52,318 nt of DNA. It comes from Candidatus Paceibacter sp. (GTDB lineage Bacteria; Patescibacteria; ABY1; S139-126). Shown here piece by piece: positions 17,668 to 26,971 of the stretch. The notes under the pieces were generated by a model. That model made no database searches, was not told the origin of the DNA, and saw only the letters and a list, made by a program, of their open reading frames with translations. The position numbers and the translations under genes are program-made. The stretch is taken from positions 1 through 52,318 of the forward strand of contig DYGA01000006.1 in assembly GCA_020724865.1 (NCBI GenBank). The letters run 5' to 3'. Each line of letters opens with the position of its first letter. Position 1 is the stretch's first letter.

Positions 17668-18673
17668 TAATATTTAAATATAAATTTTCCAAAACTAATT
17701 GTGAGTTTAAATTATAATTAATTTTATTGTTCAAAATCAGCAACTGATCAAGTATTTTTAAAGCATCTTTGGTAGAATAATATTTTGCAAACTTTTCTAA
17801 AGGAATAAGTAATTCTTGAAATCTAATTAAATTTTTTAAATTCAATTTAATTAACAAAATATCGCGAAAAATCTTTATCCAAATTTCTATTTCATTTTGC
17901 AAAATCTGTTTTTTTTCGTTAACTAAATTTTTGTTTAATAATATTTTTTTTATAAAATCAAACTTATCCGACAATGGTAATTTGTGTTTTAATAATTTTT
18001 GTTTAACTTCTTCAATTTCTTCTAACCAAAAATCATCAATTTGTAAATAGTTATCTAACAAGCCGGGCAAACCCTGAGAAAAACGAAAATATTTATCAAT
18101 CTCATTCGTTTCTTTATTTTTCTTCACATAATAATTAAATAACTCTTGTTTATTTATTGAAGTAAAACGGACAACTTGACAACGTGAAATTATGGTTTTA
18201 GGAACAGTTAAAATATTGTTGGCAATTAGTATAAATATGGTTTCTGGTGCTGGTTCTTCTAAATTTTTTAATAAAGCGTTGGCAGCTTCGTCAGTCATCA
18301 ATTCAACGTTATATATAATTACAACTTGATACTTAGCCAACAATGGCTTCATAGACAATCGTTGATTGAGGTATCTAATTTGCTCAATAGTTATATTGGC
18401 GTTATTTTCCAATTGTTTTATCTGAATTAAATCAGGATGAATTGATTTACTAACTTGCTTACAGTTATCACACTTTAAACAAGGTATATCATCAGTAAAA
18501 TCTTCATTGTGCTGGCAAAAAATCGACTGAACAAAATACAACGCAGTTTTTTGTTTATTTGTTCCTGCCGGACCAATAAAAAAATAGGCGTGAACAAAAC
18601 TTTTTTTTAATATAATATTACTAAAAAAAGTTAATAAATTTTTTGGTAACAATAAATCCCAATTTAAATCCAT
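17663..18673 (-). CDS. holB: DNA polymerase III subunit delta'
   Basis: Clamp-loader subunit. The degenerate P-loop GPAGTNKQKT (about 33-42) lacks a proper Walker A, as is usual for delta'. A four-Cys zinc knuckle (CQHN...CLKCDNC) and the sequence ALLKNLEEPAPETIFILIAN followed by ISRCQVVRF (SRC arginine finger) identify the family. I prefer the ATG at 18673 (MDLNWDLLL) over an upstream in-frame TTG at 18697. The C-terminal part is weakly conserved. It follows a glycosyltransferase gene with a 49-base gap. Confidence 0.9.
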   Translation of the reverse strand: MDLNWDLLLPKNLLTFFSNIILKKSFVHAYFFIGPAGTNKQKTALYFVQSIFCQHNEDFTDDIPCLKCDNCKQVSKSIHPDLIQIKQLENNANITIEQIRYLNQRLSMKPLLAKYQVVIIYNVELMTDEAANALLKNLEEPAPETIFILIANNILTVPKTIISRCQVVRFTSINKQELFNYYVKKNKETNEIDKYFRFSQGLPGLLDNYLQIDDFWLEEIEEVKQKLLKHKLPLSDKFDFIKKILLNKNLVNEKKQILQNEIEIWIKIFRDILLIKLNLKNLIRFQELLIPLEKFAKYYSTKDALKILDQLLILNNKINYNLNSQLVLENLYLNII

Positions 18674-18722
18674 AAATTTAATAAAAAAATACCACAATTT
18701 AGCCTATTTTGCAAACTATTTT

Positions 18723-19823
18723 TTATAAACTTTTACTTTGATTTAAAAACCAAAGAGTTTTGGCAGCAGTTATTTCCCAGGTAAATTGTTTTACTCTTTC
18801 CTGTGCTTGGGATTGGTATTTAGCAAACTCTTGCGGGTTAAGATTTATAGCCTTTTGCAATAATTTTAATAAAGATACTTGATCTTTAGGATCAAAATAC
18901 CAAATAATATCACCGCCAACTTCAGGCAAGGAAGTATTGTTAGCACATAAAACCAACGAACCGGCTGCCATCGCTTCAAGGATCGGCAAACCAAAACCTT
19001 CAAATAATGAGGGAAAAATGAAAGCAAAACAATTTTTTAATAAAAATATTTTTTCTTGTTCACTAACATAGCCTAAAAATATTACATTTTCCAAATTTTT
19101 AAATTTGTTTTTTATTTCCTGACTCCCGTAACCGTCTTTTCCAGCCAAAACTAAGGTAAAATTTCGATTAATTTTTAAAAACTCTTGCCAAGTATGCAAT
19201 AAAAATTCAATATTTTTCTTTTTTTCTATTCTGCCGATATATAAAAAATATTTATTTTTTATTTGCAAATCAGTTAAATTAAATTTATGGTTTGTTTGAT
19301 AAAAATCACTTAGATTTATACCCAACGGAATAACTTCAATTTTATTTTTATCAATATTAAAATTTTTCAAAATATCTTGTTTAGTAAAATTTGAAATAGT
19401 AATAATTTTTTTGGCAAATTTAATTGACCACCAAGCACTAAATCGGTGATAAAGTCTGGAAATTAAACTATACAGTTGCGGAAAATGTAAAAATCCTAAA
19501 TCATGGATAGTTACCATGGTCCGATTACGATGTATCAATGGAACACTATGTGCAGGGACAAATAAAATATCGGGTGGATTTATAAGCATTTCCCAACTTA
19601 ATCTAAAATGAGTCCAAAAAAATAAAAACGGCCAATGTAAAATTTTTATCTTAAAATTTGCCGGTAAATGGCTGGGTAAATTAAGTGCATCAGATTTTGT
19701 ATAAAGAATATAATTATTTTTAGAATCAATTTTTGTTAACTGTAAAATTAGTTGGTATGAATACCACTCTGTTCCAGTTTTTATTTTTTTGCCAGCCCGA
19801 GAAGCATCAATCCCAATTAGCAT
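18723..19823 (-). CDS. Family 4 glycosyltransferase (GT-B fold)
   Basis: Retaining sugar transferase that adds a nucleotide-activated sugar to a glycan, cytosolic and membrane-associated. Evidence: an N-terminal GIDASRAGKKIKTGTEWY glycine loop, HDLGFLHFP, LYIGRIEKKKNIEFLL, GYVSEQEKIFLLKNC and the nucleotide-binding signature PSLFEGFGLPILEAMAAG. Length is 366. It starts three bases after the second mreB gene and is separate from the main glycan cluster. The acceptor cannot be predicted. Confidence 0.92.
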   Translation of the reverse strand: MLIGIDASRAGKKIKTGTEWYSYQLILQLTKIDSKNNYILYTKSDALNLPSHLPANFKIKILHWPFLFFWTHFRLSWEMLINPPDILFVPAHSVPLIHRNRTMVTIHDLGFLHFPQLYSLISRLYHRFSAWWSIKFAKKIITISNFTKQDILKNFNIDKNKIEVIPLGINLSDFYQTNHKFNLTDLQIKNKYFLYIGRIEKKKNIEFLLHTWQEFLKINRNFTLVLAGKDGYGSQEIKNKFKNLENVIFLGYVSEQEKIFLLKNCFAFIFPSLFEGFGLPILEAMAAGSLVLCANNTSLPEVGGDIIWYFDPKDQVSLLKLLQKAINLNPQEFAKYQSQAQERVKQFTWEITAAKTLWFLNQSKSL

Positions 19824-19826
19824 ATT

Positions 19827-20840
19827 TTATTTAGTAGCTAAAATACTACGTTTATAAGATTCTAAATTTTCTAAGGCTATACCAGTTCCTTTAACTACAC
19901 ACAACATTGGGTCATCGGCTACATAGGCTGGAACTCCAGTGGCTTGAGAAATTAAAGTATCCAAACGACGTAAACTTGAAGTCCCGCCAGTAAAAACAAT
20001 ACCTTTATCAATAATATCAGCTGATAACTCGGGTGGGGTTTTTTGTAACACTAATTTTATGGCGTTTATTATTGCTTCTAATTCATCCTGAATAGCTTCG
20101 GTTATATCATCTGAAGTTAAGGTAATAGTTCTTGGTAACCCCGTAACCATATCACGACCTCTAACATCTTTTGTTAAAACATCTTTGGAATCAAAAAATA
20201 AAGCCGAGCCAATTTCTTTTTTTACTTCTTCAGCTGTCTGTTCACCAATAGCTAAATTATATTTACGTCTTGTATAATCTTGTATGGCGGCATCAAACTT
20301 ATTACCTCCAATTCTAATTGAAGTAGAAGCAACAATACCACCCAATGAAATTACGGCTATTTCAGCTGTGCCACCACCGATATCAACTACCATATGGCCA
20401 GAAGCTGATCCAATCGGAATATTAGCACCTATTGCGGCAGCAATTGGTTCTTTAATAATATATGCGGCCTTTGCACCTGCGGCTAAAGTTGCATCGATTA
20501 CCGCGCGCCTTTCAGTTGACGTAATCCCCGCGGGTACAGAAACCATAACTTCTGGACGAAAAAATTTTACACCACCTAAAGCTTTATTTATAAAATATCT
20601 CAACATTGCTTCAGTAGTTTTATAATCAGCAATAACACCATCTTTTAAAGGCCTAGAAGCAATAATAGTATCAGGTGTTCGGCCTAACATTTCTTTGGCT
20701 TCCAAACCCACAGCCAATACTTTATTATCAATTTTGGATATGGCAACAACAGATGGTTCGTTAATAACTATCCCTCTTTTGGGTATATGTACCAAAGAAT
20801 AAGTTGTACCCAAATCAATACCAATTTTTTTTACAAACAT
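19827..20840 (-). CDS. mreB: Second MreB-like actin homologue
   Basis: A paralogue of the cluster MreB with intact phosphate-1 KIGIDLGTTYSLVH, INEPSVVAI, MVVDIGGGTAEIAVI and TGGTSSLRRLD. I place the start at MFVKKIGIDLG (338 residues) because the upstream seven codons have no MreB counterpart. It lies outside the mreBCD cluster, followed by a glycosyltransferase. It may be a specialised filament (Mbl-like) guiding another step of envelope growth; that is inference. A consensus-like promoter lies upstream. Confidence 0.93.
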   Translation of the reverse strand: MFVKKIGIDLGTTYSLVHIPKRGIVINEPSVVAISKIDNKVLAVGLEAKEMLGRTPDTIIASRPLKDGVIADYKTTEAMLRYFINKALGGVKFFRPEVMVSVPAGITSTERRAVIDATLAAGAKAAYIIKEPIAAAIGANIPIGSASGHMVVDIGGGTAEIAVISLGGIVASTSIRIGGNKFDAAIQDYTRRKYNLAIGEQTAEEVKKEIGSALFFDSKDVLTKDVRGRDMVTGLPRTITLTSDDITEAIQDELEAIINAIKLVLQKTPPELSADIIDKGIVFTGGTSSLRRLDTLISQATGVPAYVADDPMLCVVKGTGIALENLESYKRSILATK

Positions 20841-20899
20841 AAAAATAATAGCAAAATTCAAAATATAAAAACAAATAAATTAAATATTTTTTCATAACA

Positions 20900-20928
20900 A
20901 TTTTACTCTGTTTAAATTAAATTGTCAA
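20900..20928 (-). promoter_or_regulatory. Consensus promoter upstream of the second mreB
   Basis: Minus strand: perfect TTGACA at 20923-20928, a 17-base spacer, TAAAAT at 20900-20905. Transcription would start near 20893, giving a leader of about 50 bases to the ATG at 20840. This differs from the leaderless pattern elsewhere. Confidence 0.7.
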
Positions 20929-20941
20929 TTTTTAGCTAAAA

Positions 20942-21733
20942 TTAGCTAATTTTATCAAGATTTTTAAATTTCCAAAAATATTTAAACCAAGAAATAAAAT
21001 GAATAAAATTTAATTTTGAAAAAAACTTTTCTGCTGATTCTCGCATATGATAATGAACCAACTGTGCAGTTGGTAAATAAATGATCTCCCAACCGTGTAA
21101 CCAAAAACGCCGACACCAATCTGTATCTTCAACATATAAGAAATAACGTTCATCAAGTAAACCAATGTTTTCTATAGCTTCACGCCTGACCAATAAACAA
21201 GCCCCTAATGCCCAATCTACTTTCCTAATTGTTAAGTGATCCCAATCTTTATACAAGTACCAATCTTGCCATTTTTTTGCCCATTTAGATTTGCCTAAAA
21301 AAGTTCGTCTGATAAGTGGTAACCACCATTTAGGAAATCTCATAACCGAATATTGAATACTTTTATCAGGATTTAACAGTTGAGGTACAACCATACCCGC
21401 AGTTTTGTTTTGTTTTAAATATTCTACCATCTTTTCTATTGAACCAGCTAAAACTGCAATATCGGGATTAAGTATTAAAATATAATCACCCTTAGCAACT
21501 TTTATCCCCGCATTATTACCAGCAGCAAAACCTTTATTTTTGTCTAAAAATACGAAATTAACTTGTTTAAACAAATTAGGTAAATTTGACAATCTATCAG
21601 GTGAATTGTTATCCACAACAATTACTTCATAACTAAGATGTGATAGATTTTTTTCTATACCTTTTAAACATTGTTTAACTAAGCCAGTTGATCGATAGTT
21701 TAAAATAACTATTGATAATTCTACTTTAGCCAT
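20942..21733 (-). CDS. Family 2 glycosyltransferase
   Basis: Inverting GT-A sugar transferase, rhamnosyltransferase-like. Visible: SIVILNYRSTGLVKQCL, VVDNNSPD, GFAAGNNAGIKVAKGDYILILNPDIAVL and the DERYFLYVEDTDWCRR acceptor-site motif. Length is 263. It is the last gene of the polysaccharide cluster and its ATG overlaps the upstream glycosyltransferase by 13 bases. A weak TTAGCTAA hairpin straddles its stop codon. Confidence 0.93.
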   Translation of the reverse strand: MAKVELSIVILNYRSTGLVKQCLKGIEKNLSHLSYEVIVVDNNSPDRLSNLPNLFKQVNFVFLDKNKGFAAGNNAGIKVAKGDYILILNPDIAVLAGSIEKMVEYLKQNKTAGMVVPQLLNPDKSIQYSVMRFPKWWLPLIRRTFLGKSKWAKKWQDWYLYKDWDHLTIRKVDWALGACLLVRREAIENIGLLDERYFLYVEDTDWCRRFWLHGWEIIYLPTAQLVHYHMRESAEKFFSKLNFIHFISWFKYFWKFKNLDKIS

Positions 21734-22755
21734 AATAATAAACCGTTAGATTTAATTTTTTTATTTGTAAAAATATATTTTCTTTTTTTCATTAATATTT
21801 TAAAATTTTTAAAAATTTCCAACCAAGCTTTAAAAAATAGATGGGGTCGGATAAAAATCAAAAAAACAGCTTTTTTAAATTCATACCAAGAAATAAAAAT
21901 AAAATTAGTGATAAAAAGTGGCCAACTTAAATTTTTTATTAAACAATATAGATGGTTACGATAAGAAAGATAATTAATAAATTTAGGTTTAGTAAAATAA
22001 TTTTTAATCAAAAGCTGATATTTTTTGTAATTGAAATTTTGACTGGCTGATCGCTTATGATAAACGATTGCCTGAGGTAAGTTGACAATATCCCAGTTTC
22101 TCCAACGTAACCGCCAAGATAAATCAATATCTTCTTTATAAGCAAAAAAAGATTCATCAAAAAATTGTCTTTCCCAAGCGACATCATACAAAGCACTACG
22201 ACGGAAAATGACTGCTGTACCAGTAAAACCAAAAACTGGCTTGATGTCAAAATTATCATTTTTTTCAATTTTTTTTCCTTCAAATAAATTAAAAAATCTA
22301 AAACTTCTATCAAAACTAATACCTAAACTATCAATAATTTTTTCATTACTAGATTCTAACCATTTATAAATGGTCGGATTTACTGCTGCAACTTTGGGGT
22401 ATGAATCTAAAAAACTAAGAGTTTCAATAAAAAAATTACTATCTAAATACAAATCTTGATTTAAAATTAAAACATATTTACCACTGGTCCAATGTATACC
22501 TTGATTATAAGCTTTGGCAAACCCAATATTTTGTTTGTTTTTAACAACGGTAATATTGGGTTGTAAATTATCTTCAATAATTGACAATGTATGGTCAGCC
22601 GAATTATTATCAATAATTAATAAATCAAAAAAATCTTTTCGATTGTCAATAAATTCACTTGGTAATTTTTGATTAAAAATTGATTGTAAACATTTTTCGA
22701 TATACAACTGTCCGTTCCAAGTTACTATGATTATGGAAATTTTAGGCTGTTTCAT
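21721..22755 (-). CDS. Family 2 glycosyltransferase
   Basis: GT-A family sugar transferase. Visible: SIIIVTWNGQLYIEKCLQSIF, LIIDNNSADHTL, GFAKAYNQGIHWTSGKYVLILNQDLYLD and FFAYKEDIDLSWRLRWR. The C-terminal ~90 residues are basic and hydrophobic, probably membrane-associated. It overlaps both the polymerase/ligase-like gene upstream (14 bases) and the next transferase downstream (13 bases), so translation is coupled. Confidence 0.92.
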   Translation of the reverse strand: MKQPKISIIIVTWNGQLYIEKCLQSIFNQKLPSEFIDNRKDFFDLLIIDNNSADHTLSIIEDNLQPNITVVKNKQNIGFAKAYNQGIHWTSGKYVLILNQDLYLDSNFFIETLSFLDSYPKVAAVNPTIYKWLESSNEKIIDSLGISFDRSFRFFNLFEGKKIEKNDNFDIKPVFGFTGTAVIFRRSALYDVAWERQFFDESFFAYKEDIDLSWRLRWRNWDIVNLPQAIVYHKRSASQNFNYKKYQLLIKNYFTKPKFINYLSYRNHLYCLIKNLSWPLFITNFIFISWYEFKKAVFLIFIRPHLFFKAWLEIFKNFKILMKKRKYIFTNKKIKSNGLLLWLK

Positions 22756-24208
22756 TTTTATTACTTATTGCCAATAACCAAAAAATTATACCAATACCTA
22801 ACGGATGGTTTAAGTATGGTGTAGTTAGATTAGTTATTAATATTGTCATAAAACCAAAGGTAAAAGCAATAGCTAAGGGTTTAGCGGTTAAAATTGTTCT
22901 TTCTATAACCCGGTATATAAATAAAAAATAAACTAATAAACCAAATAAACCAATCTTTAACCAAATATCCAAATAACCCAATTCGAAAGCATAAGTACTA
23001 TAATTGGCAGCATATTCTTCTCCCAGAGACATTATACGTGGGTCCGTGCTTTTATAAGTTACTTTAGTGCCAAAGCCGCTGCCCAAAAAAGGACTTTGTT
23101 TTATAGCCAATAATAGGGGTACAAACTGATTCAAACGACTATTACCAGCCGCTTCGCTGGCTGGATTTTTTAGACGACTTACAAATAAATCAGTCTGACT
23201 GGAATCAACTTGCGGCCAAGGAAATTTTACAATAATAAAAATTAAACTTAAAGCTAGTAAAAAAACTATTACAAAATTTAAAATAACTGTAATAGTTTTT
23301 TTTCCTGTTTTATTAAATAAAAAATAAATAAAAAGTGAAACCAAAATTAAAACAAGTGCCAACCAAAAGGAACGAGAATAACTCATTAACACCACTGCTA
23401 GACTAAAAAACATAAAAATACTAATTGGTAAAATTTGGGTTTTACTCAAATTATCTTTATAAATTATCCATAGTAAATATATTAAAACTGTCAAAATAAA
23501 TAGAGCAAAAATATGACTTTGCATGAATATTCTCCAAAAATTACCTCCAGCGAAAGTGATTTCTCCCAATCTAAAATCTCTTGTCCAATTATAAATATAA
23601 TTGTTAAGGGTAGTAAAATTATGAGAAAATAAATATAAAATTATTGAGGTTTTAAAAAATAACCAAGCTAAAGCCGACAAGATCAAATTCCACAAATCAT
23701 TCAAATATTTTTTATCAAACAATAACCAGGGAAACAGCAAAAATAAATAAAACCAGCCATTGGCATCAAGCGCAATATCCAGCTTTTCATTTTTTAATAG
23801 ACCATTTAAAATACTGAACAGTAAAAAAAGTAACAAAATAAAAAAAGCATATAAGATTTTTTTATTTTGTTTATAAATATAAATAGTTTTTTTATAATTT
23901 AAAACAAAATCTTTTAACCATACCAACATAATAATTGCCCAGATAAACATTCTCCAAGATATAGTTTGGGAAAATAATTCTATGTTAAATAAATAACCAA
24001 AAGAACCAACCATTAATTCACCAGAGGCAATCAATAAGCCATAATTTAAATTTTTCCAGGTAATTATCAATGTGGTTAAAACTATCAAAATAAAAATAAA
24101 ATTGTTTATTAAAGGATAATACCAGGTTAAAAATGATAAAATTTCAAGAAAAAGAAAAATTATAATAACAATAAAAAATTTTTTTGTATTTAAATAAATT
24201 TCATTCAT
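22742..24208 (-). CDS. O-antigen ligase / Wzy-type polysaccharide polymerase-like protein
   Basis: Polytopic membrane protein with about ten to twelve segments and the SYSRSFWLALVL motif typical of the Wzy_C/WaaL family, plus a large extracytoplasmic loop holding FLGSGFGTKVTY. It would join or polymerise lipid-linked glycan units on the outer face of the membrane. I chose the ATG at 24208 (MNEIYLN), one base past the upstream stop; an in-frame ATG at 24238 would overlap the upstream gene by 29 bases. Ligase and polymerase functions cannot be separated by sequence alone. Confidence 0.88.
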   Translation of the reverse strand: MNEIYLNTKKFFIVIIIFLFLEILSFLTWYYPLINNFIFILIVLTTLIITWKNLNYGLLIASGELMVGSFGYLFNIELFSQTISWRMFIWAIIMLVWLKDFVLNYKKTIYIYKQNKKILYAFFILLLFLLFSILNGLLKNEKLDIALDANGWFYLFLLFPWLLFDKKYLNDLWNLILSALAWLFFKTSIILYLFSHNFTTLNNYIYNWTRDFRLGEITFAGGNFWRIFMQSHIFALFILTVLIYLLWIIYKDNLSKTQILPISIFMFFSLAVVLMSYSRSFWLALVLILVSLFIYFLFNKTGKKTITVILNFVIVFLLALSLIFIIVKFPWPQVDSSQTDLFVSRLKNPASEAAGNSRLNQFVPLLLAIKQSPFLGSGFGTKVTYKSTDPRIMSLGEEYAANYSTYAFELGYLDIWLKIGLFGLLVYFLFIYRVIERTILTAKPLAIAFTFGFMTILITNLTTPYLNHPLGIGIIFWLLAISNKNETA

Positions 24209-24209
24209 A

Positions 24210-25067
24210 CTATTTTTTTCTTTCCAAAATTTGTACAAGTAAAGCTAAAAATAAACTAATTGGTTCAAAAACTTTTAAAAAATAAAAATCAATTTTTTTA
24301 AAATGTTTTTTTGCATAATAGAACAGACTGCGATTAAATAAAATTTGTTCGGGTAGTGCTAATAATTGTTTAAAACTAGATCTCCGATAGTGAATAATTT
24401 TTGCGGCTGATTGATAATAAACCAACAAACCAGACTGTTTTGCCCGCAGACAAAAATCTACCTCTTCAAACCAAATAAAAAAATTTTTATCAAATCCATT
24501 CAATTTATTCCAGACTTGGCGACTGGTACCAAAAAAAGCGCCCATCACCTGATCAACTTGGGCTGATTGCTGATAATTAAAATTTTTTTCTAAATAATTA
24601 TTTAGTAAACTGGGAAATAAGTGTTGGAGTTTTAGCAACAAAACCAAAAAATCTTTAACTTTGGGAAATTTCCGCACTGAAGGCTGAATAGTTTCGTCTG
24701 GATTCAATATCATTCCCCCGACCACACCATAATTTTCATTTTCTTCTAAAGTTTTAGTAATAAAATATAATGAGTTGTCTAAAACTTTAGTATCATCATT
24801 TAAAAATATAAAAAAATCACCACGGGCTAATTCTACGCCCTGCCAACAAGCTTGAGCAAAACCTAAATTTTCTTTATTGGATAAAGTAATTACCTGCGGA
24901 TAATTTTTTCTCACCGCCTCAACACTACCATCATTAGATGCATTATCAACCACAATCACTTCAAAATCAATATTTTGTTCGGTACTATACAAAGAATCAA
25001 TTGTTTGCAATAACAAATCTTTAACCCGCCAAGAAACAATTATAACTGATAATTTAACTTCAGACAT
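24210..25067 (-). CDS. Family 2 glycosyltransferase
   Basis: GT-A sugar transferase: SVIIVSWRVKDLLLQTIDSL, VVDNASNDGS, GFAQACWQGVELARGDFFIFLNDDTKV and FFIWFEEVDFCLRAKQSG. A hydrophobic C-terminus near 262-280 may anchor it. Minus-strand TAAAAT lies six bases before its ATG, so a second transcript may begin here within the glycan cluster. There is an 89-base gap to the upstream transferase. Confidence 0.93.
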   Translation of the reverse strand: MSEVKLSVIIVSWRVKDLLLQTIDSLYSTEQNIDFEVIVVDNASNDGSVEAVRKNYPQVITLSNKENLGFAQACWQGVELARGDFFIFLNDDTKVLDNSLYFITKTLEENENYGVVGGMILNPDETIQPSVRKFPKVKDFLVLLLKLQHLFPSLLNNYLEKNFNYQQSAQVDQVMGAFFGTSRQVWNKLNGFDKNFFIWFEEVDFCLRAKQSGLLVYYQSAAKIIHYRRSSFKQLLALPEQILFNRSLFYYAKKHFKKIDFYFLKVFEPISLFLALLVQILERKK

Positions 25068-25156
25068 ATAATAATTTTACACTCTTTTATAAAATTAAAA
25101 AAGCAATATAAAAAATGAAAGATATCTATTATTTTGATAAATTTTTACTTACCGTT

Positions 25157-25861
25157 TTAAGATTTATCCGGTAAGTTGTGCTTGATTTGTATGATTTTTT
25201 TGGCAGTAAAATATTCGCTAATTATTTTTGGTGTCCAACCAAATATTGGCCAAGGTATTTTATAGACAAAACTTGGCAACCAAGTAGAAATATGTCCTTG
25301 TCTTGGTTTAATTATCTTATAATAAAATTTGTTTAAACCTAGACCCTTTTTGCCTTTAGACAACATGGTTAACCATAAATCCCAATCTTGGAATTTTTTC
25401 AGAGATTCATCAAAACCAGGGAAATCTTCACGTCTAATCAGAGAAGATGTATGAATATAATTTATTTTTTTTAATTTTTCCTCATTCCAAGATACGCAAT
25501 TAATAGCTTTGCCACCGAGTCGATATGAAGAATAAACGTAACTAATATGAGGATTATCGTCTAAAATTTTTTTCATATCCGCAAGCATATTGGGATCCAT
25601 AATAACATCATCATCAAGAAAAATAACATACTTTCCTTTAGATAAGCTAAATCCTTTATTTCTTGCTGCCGGCGCGCCTTGGTGTGATTGACGAAAGTAA
25701 TTAACTTGGGGATATTTTTTTATAACATCACTTAAATCTTGATCAGAACCATCATCAATTATTATAATTTCATAATCCTTATAAGTCTGTTTACAGATAT
25801 TTGCTAAACATAAATCTAAAAGTTTTTTATGATTATAAGTTGGAATAATAATTGATATCAT
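25157..25861 (-). CDS. Family 2 glycosyltransferase
   Basis: GT-A sugar transferase of 234 residues: MISIIIPTYNHKKLLDLCL, IIIDDGSDQDLSD, GAPAARNKGFSLSKGKYVIFLDDDVIMDP and a DESLKKFQDWDLWLTML acceptor motif. It is compact, without a membrane segment. Four bases follow the upstream GT4 stop. The 89-base gap downstream contains no gene. Confidence 0.92.
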   Translation of the reverse strand: MISIIIPTYNHKKLLDLCLANICKQTYKDYEIIIIDDGSDQDLSDVIKKYPQVNYFRQSHQGAPAARNKGFSLSKGKYVIFLDDDVIMDPNMLADMKKILDDNPHISYVYSSYRLGGKAINCVSWNEEKLKKINYIHTSSLIRREDFPGFDESLKKFQDWDLWLTMLSKGKKGLGLNKFYYKIIKPRQGHISTWLPSFVYKIPWPIFGWTPKIISEYFTAKKIIQIKHNLPDKS

Positions 25862-25865
25862 ATTT

Positions 25866-26966
25866 TTAGACCAAAATATTTGTCAATTTTTGTGCTTGTT
25901 TTTCCCAACTAAATGATACTGCCCACTCATGATTATTGTAACCAAGTTTAGCCAATAATTCAGGCTGAGAAAATAAATCAATTATATTTTTAGCTATAAA
26001 TTCTGAAGTAGAATTTTCTGGTACTAAAATACCTGTCAAGTTATGTTTAACTGCCTCAGATACCCCGCCGCTATTTGTTGCAAATACGGGCAAATAAAAC
26101 AATCCTGCCTCAATATAAACCATACCAAATCCTTCCACATCACCGTTAAGATTATGTGGTAACATAACAAATAAATCTTGTTTTTGATATAAATGCGCCA
26201 GTTCATCATCAGCTAATCTGCCGGTGAAAATTATTTTTTTATGGCTAGAATCAATTTTTTTCGCTAAATTTTGCAAGCGTTCCCAATCTGGACCATCACC
26301 AACGATAGTATAAATAATTTGAGGAAATCTTTCCCAAATCTGTGGTAAGGATAAAATCATTTTATCTATCCCCTTCCTGGGAACTAGCCTTGCAGTGGTT
26401 ATAATTTTATATTTCAACAAAAAATCTTTCCGGGGTAATTTTTTTGATAATTCAATCAATTTAATTTGCGGACAAGGAGTAAGAATTAATATTTTTTGTG
26501 CGGAGATAGAATACTTGGTGTTTAAAATACCGGCGGTAAAATTTGAATTAGCAATTATTTTTTCTGCGGTTTGTAAAATAATATTTGCCAATATTTTTTT
26601 TCTACCTTGTAAATGTAAAATATCAAAACCGTGGCAAGAAACAAAATATTTATCTATAAATTTAATCTTTTTTAAAAACCATAAAACTGTTCCAACTGGC
26701 AATACTTGAGCAGCAATAAAATACTTAAAATTATATTTTTTTTTCAAATTGATAAGGACAAAAATCATTTTTATCCATTTTAACCACCAATGCTCAAATA
26801 ATAATTTTTCTCTTAAAATATTACTTTCATCAGAATAACTTTTTATTTTCGGAGCTAAGATATAGAAATCATTGTGTTTTAAATATTGATTTAATCCGGC
26901 CCAATAATTAGCCACCCCTCCTGATTGCGGCAAAAAATCTAAAGTTATCAATAGCGTTTTCAACAT
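25866..26966 (-). CDS. Family 4 glycosyltransferase
   Basis: GT-B sugar transferase: LDFLPQSGGVANYW glycine loop, FVSCHGFDILHLQGRKK, TTARLVPRKGIDKMILSL, YTIVGDGPDWERL and GFGMVYIEAGLFYLPVFAT, followed by SGGVSEAVKHNLTGILVPE. Length is 366. It lies between the flippase and the GT2 genes with gaps of only four to five bases, so it belongs to the glycan operon. Confidence 0.93.
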   Translation of the reverse strand: MLKTLLITLDFLPQSGGVANYWAGLNQYLKHNDFYILAPKIKSYSDESNILREKLLFEHWWLKWIKMIFVLINLKKKYNFKYFIAAQVLPVGTVLWFLKKIKFIDKYFVSCHGFDILHLQGRKKILANIILQTAEKIIANSNFTAGILNTKYSISAQKILILTPCPQIKLIELSKKLPRKDFLLKYKIITTARLVPRKGIDKMILSLPQIWERFPQIIYTIVGDGPDWERLQNLAKKIDSSHKKIIFTGRLADDELAHLYQKQDLFVMLPHNLNGDVEGFGMVYIEAGLFYLPVFATNSGGVSEAVKHNLTGILVPENSTSEFIAKNIIDLFSQPELLAKLGYNNHEWAVSFSWEKQAQKLTNILV

Positions 26967-26971
26967 AATAT

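Noticed and set aside
20284..20625. 113-codon open frame on the plus strand inside the second mreB
   Set aside because: It is antisense to a strongly conserved MreB gene, and its Ala/Pro/Ile-rich translation is typical of a shadow frame.
20932..20949. TTAGCTAA palindrome pair across the stop of the last glycan gene
   Set aside because: A+T-rich stem with no clean T tract, and each half is itself palindromic; too weak to call a terminator.
22008..22313. 101-codon minus-strand frame overlapping a glycosyltransferase in another frame
   Set aside because: The overlapping frame holds all conserved GT2 motifs; this one shows none.
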